A DNA stretch of 32,916 nt, from assembly GCA_031291575.1 (NCBI GenBank), contig JARLIT010000233.1, positions 1-32,916 on the forward strand, in the 5' to 3' direction. The notes under the pieces were generated by a model. It was not told where the DNA came from and did not search any database. It saw nothing but the letters and a program-made list of their open reading frames with translations. The position numbers and the translations under genes were made by a program. This DNA comes from Ancalomicrobiaceae bacterium. Its GTDB lineage: Bacteria > Pseudomonadota > Alphaproteobacteria > Rhizobiales > Ancalomicrobiaceae. Of this stretch, positions 24,309 to 32,762 are shown one piece after another; within the stretch, counting starts at the first letter, position 1; each line of letters begins with the position of its first letter.

Positions 24309-24319
24309 CGGGGGCGGCT

Positions 24320-25639
24320 CTATTCGGCCGCGATCGCGAAGGCCCGCGACGAGGCGGCAAGCGCCTGATCGAGATCGGCGATGATGTCGTCGGGATGCTC
24401 CAGGCCGATGGAGAGCCGCACGTAGCCGGGCGTCACGCCGGTCCTGAGCTGTTCCTCGGGCGTCAGCTGCGAGTGCGTGGTCGAGGCCGGATGGATGGCG
24501 AGCGAGCGGGCGTCGCCGATATTGGCGACGTGATAGAACAGCTGCAACGCGTCGATGAACTTGCGGCCGGCTTCGACGCCGCCCTTCAGTTCGAAGCCGA
24601 CAAGCGCCCCATAGCCGCCCTTCAGGTTGGCGTCGGCGCGGCGCCGATTTTCGCCCGTCTGCGCCCCGGGATAGATCACCTGCGTCACATCCGGGTGCTT
24701 CGACAGGTAGTCGGCCACCTTGGCGGCATTGTCGACATGCTGACGGATGCGCAGGGGCAGCGATTCCAGGCCCTGGATCAACTGGAACACGTTGAACGGC
24801 GAGATGGCGGCGCCGACATCGCGCAGGAGCTTCACGCGCGCCCTGAGCGCATAGGCGATGGGGCCGAGCGGCTTGGCCGCTTGCGACCAGATTGCGCCGT
24901 GATAGGCCGCGTCGGGCGTATTCAACAGCGGCTGGCGGGTGGGGAAATCTTCCCAGGGGAAATTGCCGCCGTCGATGATGATGCCGCCGATCGAGGTACC
25001 GTGGCCGCCGATGTATTTCGTCGCCGAATAGACGACGACGGCAGCGCCTTGATCGAGGGGGCGCGACAGGATCGGCGCGGCGGTGTTGTCGATGATCAAC
25101 GGGATGCCAAGCGGCCGGCCGATGGCGGCAACTTCGGCGACGGGGAAGACGTTGAGCTTCGGGTTCGGCAGCAGTTCGGCGTAATAGGCTCGCGTCTTGT
25201 CGTCGGTCGCCTTGCGGAAGTTCTCCGGATCAGCGGGATCGACGAAGCGCACTTCGACTCCGAACTGCTTCAAGGTCTCGGCGAACAGCGCCCAGGTGCC
25301 GCCATAGAGGTCAGTCGAGGAAACGACGTTGTCGCCGGAGGAGGCGAGGTTCAGGATCGAATAGGCCGAAGCCGCCTGACCGGAGGAGACCGCCAGCGCC
25401 GCGGCGCCGCCCTCGATCTCGGCGATGCGGGTCTCGAAGGCGTCCTGGGTCGGGTTATTGATGCGGGTGTAGGTGTAGCCGAGCTCCTCCAGCGCGAACA
25501 GGCGCGAGGCGTGGTCGGCGTCGTGGAACTGGTAGGACGTGGTCTGATAGATCGGCACGGCGACAGCACCGGTCGTCGGATCGGCGCGATAGGAGCCGCC
25601 ATGTAGGGCGAGCGTTTCAGGGTTGAGCGATTTGGCCAT
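24320..25639 (-). CDS. metY: O-acetylhomoserine sulfhydrylase (aminocarboxypropyltransferase)
   Basis: PLP enzyme that makes homocysteine from O-acetylhomoserine and sulfide, or methionine directly when the thiol is methanethiol. The product is 439 residues, the typical MetY length, longer than gamma-lyases. The PLP lysine is Lys208 in YSATKYIGGHGTSIGG; the N-terminal LALHGGSYRADPTTGAVAVP and the C-terminal IHPASTTHSQLTPEEQ are MetY landmarks. MetY is the known consumer of methanethiol released by methylthio-alkane reductase in Rhodospirillum rubrum, so its place beside the nitrogenase-like genes is telling. ATG 25639 follows AAAGGATCGACCCC. It lies 24 bases after the oxygenase gene and is probably co-transcribed with it. 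Confidence 0.9.
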   Translation of the reverse strand: MAKSLNPETLALHGGSYRADPTTGAVAVPIYQTTSYQFHDADHASRLFALEELGYTYTRINNPTQDAFETRIAEIEGGAAALAVSSGQAASAYSILNLASSGDNVVSSTDLYGGTWALFAETLKQFGVEVRFVDPADPENFRKATDDKTRAYYAELLPNPKLNVFPVAEVAAIGRPLGIPLIIDNTAAPILSRPLDQGAAVVVYSATKYIGGHGTSIGGIIIDGGNFPWEDFPTRQPLLNTPDAAYHGAIWSQAAKPLGPIAYALRARVKLLRDVGAAISPFNVFQLIQGLESLPLRIRQHVDNAAKVADYLSKHPDVTQVIYPGAQTGENRRRADANLKGGYGALVGFELKGGVEAGRKFIDALQLFYHVANIGDARSLAIHPASTTHSQLTPEEQLRTGVTPGYVRLSIGLEHPDDIIADLDQALAASSRAFAIAAE

Positions 25640-25663
25640 GGGGTCGATCCTTTCGGGAATGCG

Positions 25664-26725
25664 TCAGTAGGCCGATGCAACGGCGGGTTTGGCGAGCTCT
25701 TCGGGGGAGAGAAGATCGGAGTGGTGCGCCCGGGCGACGTCGGGGTGCGAGCGCAGGCGGCTCTTCAGGTGGTTGCGGCCGACCTCGCGGAACAAGGGAT
25801 TGAGCGGATCTGACGTCAGGCCGCGCTTCTGCGCCGCCAACTCTTCGGGAAGATCAAGGAGCGGCACGGTCGCCTCGTAAAAGGCAGAGAGGAAGAAGGC
25901 GACCGAGAAGCGCTCGACACCTGGCGGCGGCGCGACGACATCGTGCACGTCGGCGCGGACATAGCCGTTGGTCGCCAATTCCAGGAGTTCGCCGGTGTTG
26001 ATGACGAAGGTGCCGGGGATCGGCGGCGCGTCGAGCCAGACGCCCTCTTCGGTCCTGACTCGCAAGCCCTCGACCACATCCTGCAAGAGCACGGTGACGA
26101 AGCCGCCGTCCTTGTGCGCGCCGACACCCTGGCTCGACGCGGCAACGTCGCGGCCGGGATAGCGGATGATCTTCAAGAGCTGCGACGGATACGGCGTGTA
26201 TGTCGAGGCGAATACATTCTCGTCCTGACCGAGTGCCGCGGCGATGGCCTTCAACACCGAGATGCCGACGCGCGTCACTTCCGCCTGATAGGCGAGGAGG
26301 AGCGGCTTCAATTCCGGGAGCGCTTCAGGCCACTGGTTGGGACCGATCAGCCGTTTCCATGGCGGCGTATCCGGGCCGATCGACTCGGCAGCGCTTTCGG
26401 TGTTGATGTCGACCTGTTCGCGCCAATCCTGCTGGCCCCGCGTGTATTCCAGCCCGACGCGGGTATAGCCGCGGAAATGTGGCGAGTTGATCATCTCGAT
26501 CTTCAGCCGCTCCTCCAAAGGCAACTTGAAGAAGCGCTTCGATGTCGCCAGCACATTCTCGACCAGCTTCTGATCGACGCCATGCCCGGTCAGATAGAAG
26601 AAGCCGTGATCATGCAGCGTCTTGCGCAGATCGCCGAAGAAGGCGGCGCGGGTCGCGGCATCAGCCGACTGCGCTCGGCTCAAATCGACGATGGGGAGGG
26701 CGTAGACGCCCGAATGGATGGTCAT
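25664..26725 (-). CDS. Isopenicillin-N-synthase-like 2-oxoglutarate/Fe(II) oxygenase
   Basis: Non-haem iron oxygenase of the IPNS/DIOX superfamily, 353 residues. The N-terminal DIOX_N region (LPIVDLSRAQ) is followed by the double-stranded beta-helix with the iron triad His204-x-Asp206 (GAHKDGGF) and His261 (VRADVHDVV), and the 2-oxoglutarate-binding Arg272-x-Ser274 (ERFSVAF). Real penicillin synthesis is unlikely in this setting. Relatives near sulfur-assimilation genes may oxidise an organosulfur compound or a sulfonate to release sulfur; this is inference. It heads a likely four-gene operon with metY, CBS and the cystathionine lyase. The ribosome-binding site before ATG 26725 is weak. Confidence 0.75.
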   Translation of the reverse strand: MTIHSGVYALPIVDLSRAQSADAATRAAFFGDLRKTLHDHGFFYLTGHGVDQKLVENVLATSKRFFKLPLEERLKIEMINSPHFRGYTRVGLEYTRGQQDWREQVDINTESAAESIGPDTPPWKRLIGPNQWPEALPELKPLLLAYQAEVTRVGISVLKAIAAALGQDENVFASTYTPYPSQLLKIIRYPGRDVAASSQGVGAHKDGGFVTVLLQDVVEGLRVRTEEGVWLDAPPIPGTFVINTGELLELATNGYVRADVHDVVAPPPGVERFSVAFFLSAFYEATVPLLDLPEELAAQKRGLTSDPLNPLFREVGRNHLKSRLRSHPDVARAHHSDLLSPEELAKPAVASAY

Positions 26726-27089
26726 GGCGGTTTGGCTCGGCTGGTTCGGGGCGGCGGACGGGCCGTCGGGCTGTGATGACGATCGGCAGAAGCGATCGCC
26801 CCCTGATTTGAGCCAAAATCCAGCTGAATATATAGTCTATATAATCTATTTCAGTGCCCCGCCGGATAAATTTTCTCTCAATATGCCCGTCCTGGCGCAC
26901 TTTCTTGCACACACCTCGAAAATCAGCATTGGTATTAGGAAGCAAATTCAAGCTGGGGGCTTCTGTCGGCGCCAGAACCGCCCCGCTCAATGCCGGACAA
27001 TTCTTACGGCTTATTACGGATATTGCACGATCGCATCGGCCCGCACAGGTGAGCGGAACGCAACTTGCTCGGCGGAACGGGTCGCATCC
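26726..27089 (-). promoter_or_regulatory. Upstream region of the sulfur-amino-acid operon, with a dyad operator candidate
   Basis: This 364-base region between the oxygenase gene and the small membrane-protein gene has no supported gene. An AT-rich core at 26826-26850 contains the dyad TATATAG-T-CTATATA (26829-26843). Read on the minus strand, a weak CTGAAA (-35) and TATATT (-10) flank it with 16 bases between, so a bound dimer would block or assist the polymerase. A near-identical 12-mer (TAGTCTATATAA here) recurs before the importer operon as TTGTCTATAGAA. No known riboswitch signature was recognised. Confidence 0.5.
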
Positions 27090-27401
27090 CTACCGCGACA
27101 TTTGCCTGCTTGGCGCGACGGACACCGCCGCGCCGGCGGCCAACACCAAACTGGCAAGCCAGAATGCCTCGACCGAATAGTGTCTGATGCCGAGGAAATG
27201 GCTCGATTTGCACAGCGACTGCGCCAGCGAGCACAGGTCAGATGTCCCAACCATACAGATGAGCGCATCCGGCACGGACAGGCCGGCGGTGGCGATCACC
27301 TCGCCGAAGACCAACCACCACCAGCCGACCACGCCCGTAAACGCGACGAGGCCGAGCCCCGCCGCGCCAATCGCCAGCCGCCGCGCGATCGTCCTAGTCA
27401 T
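27090..27401 (-). CDS. Small two-helix membrane protein of the importer operon
   Basis: Product of 103 residues and unknown function. It has two hydrophobic helices (about residues 9-39, containing GVVGWWWLVFGEVI, and 78-94, FWLASLVLAAGAAVSV). Between them lies a loop with three cysteines, Cys49, Cys57 and Cys64 (CMVGTSDLCSLAQSLC). The N-terminal MTRTIARR is positively charged, so the loop should face the periplasm. The ATG at 27401 overlaps the end of the ABC ATPase gene by eight bases, which supports both the gene and a shared function with the transporter. The cysteine loop could bind metal or form a disulfide; that is speculation. Confidence 0.65.
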   Translation of the reverse strand: MTRTIARRLAIGAAGLGLVAFTGVVGWWWLVFGEVIATAGLSVPDALICMVGTSDLCSLAQSLCKSSHFLGIRHYSVEAFWLASLVLAAGAAVSVAPSRQMSR

Positions 27402-28200
27402 GCTGGATGCCGAGGGTTGCCAGGATGGTCTCGCGCAAACGCACCAGATCGCTATCGTCGCGGCGGCGGGGATAGGGCTTGCCGACGTCGAACTCGGCGA
27501 CGATGCGGGCCGGCCGGTCGGAGAACACGATGATGCGGTTCGATAAGAGGATCGCCTCCTCGACGTCGTGCGTGACGAGCAGCGCCGAGAAGCCAACCTT
27601 CTGCCAGAGAGCCAGAAGTTCCTGCTGCATCCCGAGCCTGGTCAGGCTGTCGAGCTTACCGAAAGGCTCGTCGAGAAGGAGGAGGTGCGGATCGTTGACC
27701 AGCGCCCGGGCAATCGCCACACGCTGCGCCATGCCGCCGGAGAGTTGATGCGGATAGGCATGCGAGAAGTCCGACAGCTTGACGAGCGCCAGCGCGTCGT
27801 CGATGCGGCCGCCATGCGTCTTCATGAGACCGCGCGCCTCGAGACCCGTCGCCACGTTGTTGCGCACGGTTCGCCAGGGAAACAGCGTCGCATCCTGGAA
27901 CACCAGCAGTCGTTTCGGGTCCGGCCCGGCGATGGCCTCGCCGTCAGCGGCGAGCGAGCCCGAGGTCGGGGTTTCCAACCCGGCGGCAAGGCGTAACAGC
28001 GTGGTCTTGCCGCACCCCGACGGTCCGAGCAGCGCGACGAATTCGCCACGCTGCAAAGTGAGGCTGACATGATCGAGCACAGGCACCCGGCCCTTGTCGA
28101 TCGTATAGCTGTGCGAGACGTCGGCAACAGCAAGGGCCGCCAGTCGGTCGGCTTCGGCAAGCGCCGTAGGGACTGAAGCGAGGCTTTCGGCGAGCGACAT
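27394..28200 (-). CDS. ABC transporter ATP-binding protein (SsuB/TauB type)
   Basis: Cytoplasmic ATPase of a nitrate/sulfonate/taurine-class importer, 268 residues. Motifs are Walker A GPSGCGKTT (59-67), Q-loop VFQDATLFPW, signature LSGGMAQRVA, Walker B LLLLDEPF and the H-loop THDVEEA. LFPWRTVRNNV is typical of the SsuB/TauB/NrtD branch. ATG 28200 overlaps the permease stop as TGATG. Frame openness continues upstream through the permease gene but is only a shadow. The substrate cannot be told from the ATPase; sulfur context favours a sulfonate or other organosulfur compound. Confidence 0.88.
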   Translation of the reverse strand: MSLAESLASVPTALAEADRLAALAVADVSHSYTIDKGRVPVLDHVSLTLQRGEFVALLGPSGCGKTTLLRLAAGLETPTSGSLAADGEAIAGPDPKRLLVFQDATLFPWRTVRNNVATGLEARGLMKTHGGRIDDALALVKLSDFSHAYPHQLSGGMAQRVAIARALVNDPHLLLLDEPFGKLDSLTRLGMQQELLALWQKVGFSALLVTHDVEEAILLSNRIIVFSDRPARIVAEFDVGKPYPRRRDDSDLVRLRETILATLGIQHD

Positions 28201-29195
28201 CAGACAATCCCCTTCTGCCAGGCAAGCAGGTGGTCGCGGATGCGGAACTGCAGCTGCACGATGCCGGCGCAGAGGACCGCCATGATCACCAGCGTCGCAT
28301 AGACGTTGGCATAGGCTGAATAGGCGGACTGGAACTGGATGTACCAGCCGAGGCCGTATTTCGCCCCGAGCATCTCGGCCACCACCAGCACCGCGAAGGA
28401 ATAGTAGAGCCCCATGAACAGGCCGACGAAGACATTCGGCAGAGAGGCGGGGATGGCGATCTTGAAGATCAGGAAGCGCTCGTCGGCGCCGAGCGTGCGG
28501 GCGACATCGTAATAGGCGCGGTTGACCGAGGCGATGCCTGAAGCGGTCAGGATGGCGACCGGGATGCCGGCCGACAGCGCGACGATGAACACCGAGGCGT
28601 GGAAGGTGGTCGGGAAAAAGAAGAAGGTGCAGGGAATCCAGGCGGTTGCCGGTACCGGCCCAATCAGCTTCAGGATCGGCATGCCCCAGTAGGAGAAGCG
28701 CGACGACCAGCCGAGCGCCACGCCGAGGACGAAGCCGACAACGGTGCCCGAGCCGAAGCCGAGCGCCCATAGCCGGAGCGAATAGCCGATGCAGATCAGA
28801 AGCCTCGTGCCATCGACGACATAGACGTTGAGGAGCCCGTGCGGCGGCGAGAAGAATGGTTTCGGCAGCCAGCCGGTCTTGGCGGTCGAGAACTCCCAGA
28901 CCGCGAACCACAAGCCGATGGCGATCAGCCAGGGACCGTAGTAGGCGATGCGGCGGCCGACATCGCCGAGGCGATGCACGACGAAGGCCAAGATCAGCAG
29001 AACGGCGCCACCGGCCGCGGTCAGTTCGGCGAACAGTTCGGTCGCCCCCCAGGGGATGGTATCGGGAAAGCCGATGGTGACGGCGGCGGCGAGAAACCAG
29101 GCAGCGCTGGCGTGGATGCCACCCCGCCAGACTTGAACGATGGGCCGAGCAGCGATCGCGAGATCGCCTTCGGCCGATTGAGCCAGATCGCTCAC
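28200..29195 (-). CDS. ABC transporter permease (SsuC/TauC type) with N-terminal extension
   Basis: Inner-membrane channel subunit of the same importer. The C-terminal 250 residues match BPD_transp_1 permeases, with the coupling loop around VARTLGADERFLIFKIAIPA. The protein has 331 residues against about 260 for SsuC; the extra N-terminal part holds two additional hydrophobic segments (ASAAWFLAAAVTIGF and GGAVLLILAFVV). GTG 29195 is chosen because GGAGG lies eight bases before it; an ATG farther upstream has no such site. As a homodimer it would carry the substrate delivered by the Tat-exported binding protein encoded upstream. Confidence 0.85.
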   Translation of the reverse strand: MSDLAQSAEGDLAIAARPIVQVWRGGIHASAAWFLAAAVTIGFPDTIPWGATELFAELTAAGGAVLLILAFVVHRLGDVGRRIAYYGPWLIAIGLWFAVWEFSTAKTGWLPKPFFSPPHGLLNVYVVDGTRLLICIGYSLRLWALGFGSGTVVGFVLGVALGWSSRFSYWGMPILKLIGPVPATAWIPCTFFFFPTTFHASVFIVALSAGIPVAILTASGIASVNRAYYDVARTLGADERFLIFKIAIPASLPNVFVGLFMGLYYSFAVLVVAEMLGAKYGLGWYIQFQSAYSAYANVYATLVIMAVLCAGIVQLQFRIRDHLLAWQKGIV

Positions 29196-29260
29196 GATTG
29201 ATCCTCCGAAGGAACAGAAAAGGCGGGGCGAACATTGCATCGCCCCGTTGGCTCAACCGG

Positions 29261-30307
29261 TCAGGCGAGGATGTTCTCGGTGACGCGCTCGGCGAACTCC
29301 CTCGGATCGGTCGTCTTGTCGAGCACGTTGACGAACTTCAGGTCTTCGGCTCCGAGGCGCACCTGCTCGACGAGTTCCTTGCCGATCGGATGATTGTGGG
29401 TGACGAGATGGCCGATGATTTCGGTCAGCGAAGCGAGATCGAGCCCGGCCGGCTTCAGATTTTCCAGGTACCAGGTGGCAACCTCGTCAGGATGCGCGGC
29501 GGTATATTCGTGCACCTCGATATTGCCCTCGGCCAAGCGCCGGATGGCGTCACGATTGGACTTCAGGAACGGGCCGTTGGCACCGAGCACGCAGCACGTG
29601 CGGTTCTCGAAATAGCCGGTCTGGCTGTCGGCGATGAGCTTGAAGTCGTGCTTCTTCTGGATCGAATAGGCCCAGGGGTCGAGGTGAGCGACGAGATCGG
29701 CCTCGCCCTTGGCGACCGCCTCGCCGACCAGTTCGAACGGCACCACTTTCCAGGTGAAGTCGGTCTGCGGATCGAGCCCGGCCTTGGCCAGCGCCACCTC
29801 GAACTGGATCTGTGGCGAGGTGCCAAGGCCGTAGATGGCGATTGTCTTGCCCTTGACGTCCTTGAGGCTGTTGACGTTGGCCTCACGTGGCGCCAGGAGG
29901 CGCAGGCAGCCGCCGTGCGAGCCGACGAACAGCTTGACGTCGAAGCCTTGCTCCAGCGGCTTCAGCCAGTCGCCGACCAGGCCAGCACCGGCGTCGGCCT
30001 TGCCGGTGGCAAGCGCCTGGATCAGTGTCTGACCGCTGGCGCCTTGGAAGAACAATTCCACGTCGAGGTTGTGCTTGGCATAGAGGCCCTTGGCGACGCC
30101 GAAGCCGAGCGGCGAATGGCAGGCCGCCACTTCAGTCCAGGCCAGCCGGATCTTCGGTGCCGGCGCGGCGATGGCGTTGAAGCGCGCGCCGGTGATCAGC
30201 CCGACACCGGCGCCGACGCCCAGCGCCGAGACCTTCAACAGCGAGCGGCGTGACAGGGACTTGGGCGAGCGCGACAGACGATGGGACTTGGAGCTCAATT
30301 CGGTCAT
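29261..30307 (-). CDS. ABC substrate-binding protein (SsuA/NMT1 type), Tat signal
   Basis: Periplasmic binding protein of the SsuA/TauA/NrtA class, 348 residues. The N-terminus has a twin-arginine signal, SRRSLLKVSALGVGAGVGL, with a likely cut after the Ala-rich stretch before APKIRLAW. Domain start KIRLAWTEVAACHSPLGFGV is typical: family members bind small anions or organosulfur compounds between two lobes. Export by Tat implies folding in the cytoplasm. ATG 30307 follows GGAGACCCCATCCC and is preferred to an upstream in-frame start at 30367. It heads the importer operon (binding protein, permease, ATPase, small membrane protein). Substrate unknown; sulfonates, taurine or methylthio compounds are possible. 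Confidence 0.85.
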   Translation of the reverse strand: MTELSSKSHRLSRSPKSLSRRSLLKVSALGVGAGVGLITGARFNAIAAPAPKIRLAWTEVAACHSPLGFGVAKGLYAKHNLDVELFFQGASGQTLIQALATGKADAGAGLVGDWLKPLEQGFDVKLFVGSHGGCLRLLAPREANVNSLKDVKGKTIAIYGLGTSPQIQFEVALAKAGLDPQTDFTWKVVPFELVGEAVAKGEADLVAHLDPWAYSIQKKHDFKLIADSQTGYFENRTCCVLGANGPFLKSNRDAIRRLAEGNIEVHEYTAAHPDEVATWYLENLKPAGLDLASLTEIIGHLVTHNHPIGKELVEQVRLGAEDLKFVNVLDKTTDPREFAERVTENILA

Positions 30308-30367
30308 GGGATGGGGTCTCCGGGTCAGGCGAACAGCGATCGCATGCAGGATACCGGCGGATTCCAT

Positions 30368-30389
30368 GACAACAATATTGTCTATAGAA
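30368..30389 (-). promoter_or_regulatory. Palindromic site before importer operon
   Basis: GACAACAATATTGTC (30368-30382) contains the palindrome ACAATATTGT and the wider arms GACAA/TTGTC. It runs into TTGTCTATAGAA (30378-30389), which matches 10 of 12 bases of the site before the oxygenase-metY operon. It lies about 60-80 bases before the binding-protein start. A shared sulfur-responsive regulator is suggested but no regulator gene is in the window. Confidence 0.45.
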
Positions 30390-30443
30390 ACGATGTTTTA
30401 TTTTGAGCCCGGGAGGGAGCACATGTGCCTGTAACTCGCGGTT

Positions 30444-31553
30444 TTATCGCGATTGCCGGCGGGCGATGCTCATTTCCAGCCAATGGCTCCAGCGCGACAG
30501 TCCGAGCGACAGCACGAAGAACACGATACCAGTGAAGGCATAGGCCTCGTCGAAGCGACCGAGCCAGTCTGTGTCGTTGGCGGCGGCGCGCGCCGCGTTC
30601 AGCAGTTCGAAAATGCCGATGACGACGATCAGCGTGGTGTCCAGCAGGATGCCGATGGCAAGATTGATGATTGAGGGAAGCGCAACGCGCAACGCCTGCG
30701 GCAGGACGACCAGCCGCATCGCCTGCACCCGGGTGAGCCCGAGCGCGTGCGCCGCCTCGAACTGGCCGCGCGGCACGGCGAGGAGCCCGGAGCGCAGCAC
30801 CTCGGCGAGGTAGGCTGCGGAAAACAGCGTGATGCCGAAAGCGGCACGGGCGAATTTGTCGATCGGCATCGAACTCGGCAGCATCAGCGGCACCAAGAGC
30901 GTCGAGGTGTAGAGGATGGCGATCAGCGGCACCCCCCTGACAACCTCGATGAAGGCGATCGACAGAAATCGGATGCCGCCCATCTCGGAACGGCGGCCGG
31001 CGACAAGGAGGAGCGCGACCGGAAAGGCGCCGGCAAGACAGGCGAGCGTCAGGAACAGGGTGACGATGAAGCCACCCCAGTGTTCGGTCGAAATGGGCTT
31101 CAACGGCCCGCCGCCAGCCAACAGCCAAATGACGACGGCAAGGCTTGCCACCCAGCCGAGGACGAGCACCACGCCCCAGGTGCGTGGAAAAGCAGAGACG
31201 CCCAACAGCCCGATCATCACCGCGAACGCGGCAACCGCCCTGCCCTCGGCCTCGATCGGGAACGGTCCGAAGACGAGATAATGCAGCTTTTCCGCGATGA
31301 AGGCCCAGCAGGCGCCGTCGCTCGCCGCACAGGTCGCGGCGGTCCCGATCCAGGTGGCATTGATTAGCGCCCAGTTGACGAAGGGAATCAGCACGAACCA
31401 GAAAACAGCCAGAAAGCCGAACGTGATCGCAGCGTTGAGCTTGGTTCCGAACAGACCGTGCCACCACGCCGGCCATTGGCGCGGCGGCCGGTCGCGCGAG
31501 GCGGATGCAACGGGGGCATCAAGGGCATCGTCGAGCGTCGGATTGAGGCTCAT
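30444..31553 (-). CDS. aapM: General L-amino-acid ABC transporter permease AapM
   Basis: Second permease of an Aap/Bzt-type polar amino-acid importer, 369 residues. It is long for a His/Glu/Gln-type permease, as AapM is, because of an N-terminal soluble stretch and extra hydrophobic helices. The EAA-type loop is AVPRGQFEAAHALGLTRVQA, followed by VVLPQALRVALPSIIN. Cys residues occur in the loop TAATCAASDGACW. The ATG overlaps the aapQ stop (ATGA). In rhizobia the ATPase gene aapP normally comes next; here an unrelated binding protein follows, so the ATPase is missing from this place. Confidence 0.85.
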   Translation of the reverse strand: MSLNPTLDDALDAPVASASRDRPPRQWPAWWHGLFGTKLNAAITFGFLAVFWFVLIPFVNWALINATWIGTAATCAASDGACWAFIAEKLHYLVFGPFPIEAEGRAVAAFAVMIGLLGVSAFPRTWGVVLVLGWVASLAVVIWLLAGGGPLKPISTEHWGGFIVTLFLTLACLAGAFPVALLLVAGRRSEMGGIRFLSIAFIEVVRGVPLIAILYTSTLLVPLMLPSSMPIDKFARAAFGITLFSAAYLAEVLRSGLLAVPRGQFEAAHALGLTRVQAMRLVVLPQALRVALPSIINLAIGILLDTTLIVVIGIFELLNAARAAANDTDWLGRFDEAYAFTGIVFFVLSLGLSRWSHWLEMSIARRQSR

Positions 31554-32758
31554 CGGTGGGACCTCGCCTCGAAGCGGCGGTTCCAGGCATTCGAAGCCAG
31601 CGAGACCGCCAGACTGAGCGCCAAGTAAATCGCCATCATCAGCACGATCGTTTCGAGCGCCTGACCGGTGACGTTCGCCGCGGTGTTGAGGATCGACACG
31701 ACATCGGGAAAGCCGATGGCCACTGCCAGGCTGGAATTCTTGGTCAGGCTGAGCCAGCTCGACGCGAGTACGGGAACGACGATCCTCAGAGCCTGCGGCA
31801 GGACGACAAGGCGCATGACCAGCATCGGACGCAGCCCAAGCGCGCCGGCGGCCTCCCATTGCCCTTTCGGGATGGCGAGAATGGCACCGCGTACCGTCTC
31901 CGCGATGGAGGCCGACGCGTTCACCGCCAGTCCGATCAGCAGCGCGGCGAATTCCGGCGACATCGACAGGCCGCCGCGGATGTTGAAGCCGGCCAAGCGT
32001 GGCAGATCGAGCGCCAAGGGAGCGCCCATCCCCCAGGCGATCGCCGACGGCAGCAGGAGGGCGGCAATCCCGCCGACATAGACAACGAACCGCGGTGCCG
32101 GACCGTGCTTCAGTCGGAAAACTGCCGAACCGCCGGCAACGACAGCCAATCCGGCGAGGCTGGCACATGCCACCCAGGCGCTTGAGCCATCCTCTGCAAA
32201 CCACGGCAGGAACAGACCGCGATTGGACAGAAGCACGCCCGGCAGCGGCACGAACGCCTGACGGGGACCGGGGAGCGCATGCAAGCTGGCGTTCCAGAAG
32301 AACAGCTGCAGCAGCAGCGGCGTGTTACGCAGCACTTCGACGTAGATAAGCGACGTGCGGGCAAGGAGCGGATTGGATGACAGCCGCGCAACGCCGACGC
32401 CAACGCCGAGGACTGTTGCCAGCACGCAGCCGAGCGCCGAGACCTCGATCGTATTGGCGAGCCCGGCGAGGATGGCGCGGCCGTAGCTATCGCCGGCGGC
32501 ATAGGAAATCGGGCTTTCGCCGATCTCGAAATTGGCAGCGCGGGTGAGAAAGCCGAAACCCGGCGTGAGGCCAAGCCGGGCGAGATTGGCGGCCAAAGTC
32601 GTCCACAGACCACCGCCGATGAGGATCAGGCCGAGAAATACGGCGATCTGCAAGGCGGGGCGCTCGCCGAACCAGCGAAATGCCACGTGGCCGCGCCCGA
32701 ACCGTTTCCGGTCCGGGCGGGCGAGTGCTCCCATGCTTTCAGCGACCACGTCGGTCAT
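31550..32758 (-). CDS. aapQ: General L-amino-acid ABC transporter permease AapQ
   Basis: First permease of the Aap-type importer, 402 residues. The transporter-specific start of the permease domain reads GRAILAGLANTIEVSALGCV, the subunit contains NTPLLLQLFFWNASLHALPG, and the coupling loop is AIPKGQWEAAGALGLRPMLV. About eight hydrophobic segments with a large central insertion are normal for AapQ/BztB. ATG 32758 lies four bases after the aapJ stop. It would pair with AapM as a heterodimer and carry a broad range of L-amino acids; cystine or glutathione-type substrates are possible in a sulfur island but not shown. Confidence 0.87.
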   Translation of the reverse strand: MTDVVAESMGALARPDRKRFGRGHVAFRWFGERPALQIAVFLGLILIGGGLWTTLAANLARLGLTPGFGFLTRAANFEIGESPISYAAGDSYGRAILAGLANTIEVSALGCVLATVLGVGVGVARLSSNPLLARTSLIYVEVLRNTPLLLQLFFWNASLHALPGPRQAFVPLPGVLLSNRGLFLPWFAEDGSSAWVACASLAGLAVVAGGSAVFRLKHGPAPRFVVYVGGIAALLLPSAIAWGMGAPLALDLPRLAGFNIRGGLSMSPEFAALLIGLAVNASASIAETVRGAILAIPKGQWEAAGALGLRPMLVMRLVVLPQALRIVVPVLASSWLSLTKNSSLAVAIGFPDVVSILNTAANVTGQALETIVLMMAIYLALSLAVSLASNAWNRRFEARSHR

Positions 32759-32762
32759 GACA

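Noticed and set aside
26726-27089. SAM or SAH riboswitch before the metY operon
   Set aside because: I looked for SAM-II-like GCTAAA elements and matching stems and saw none; a covariance-model search would be decisive.
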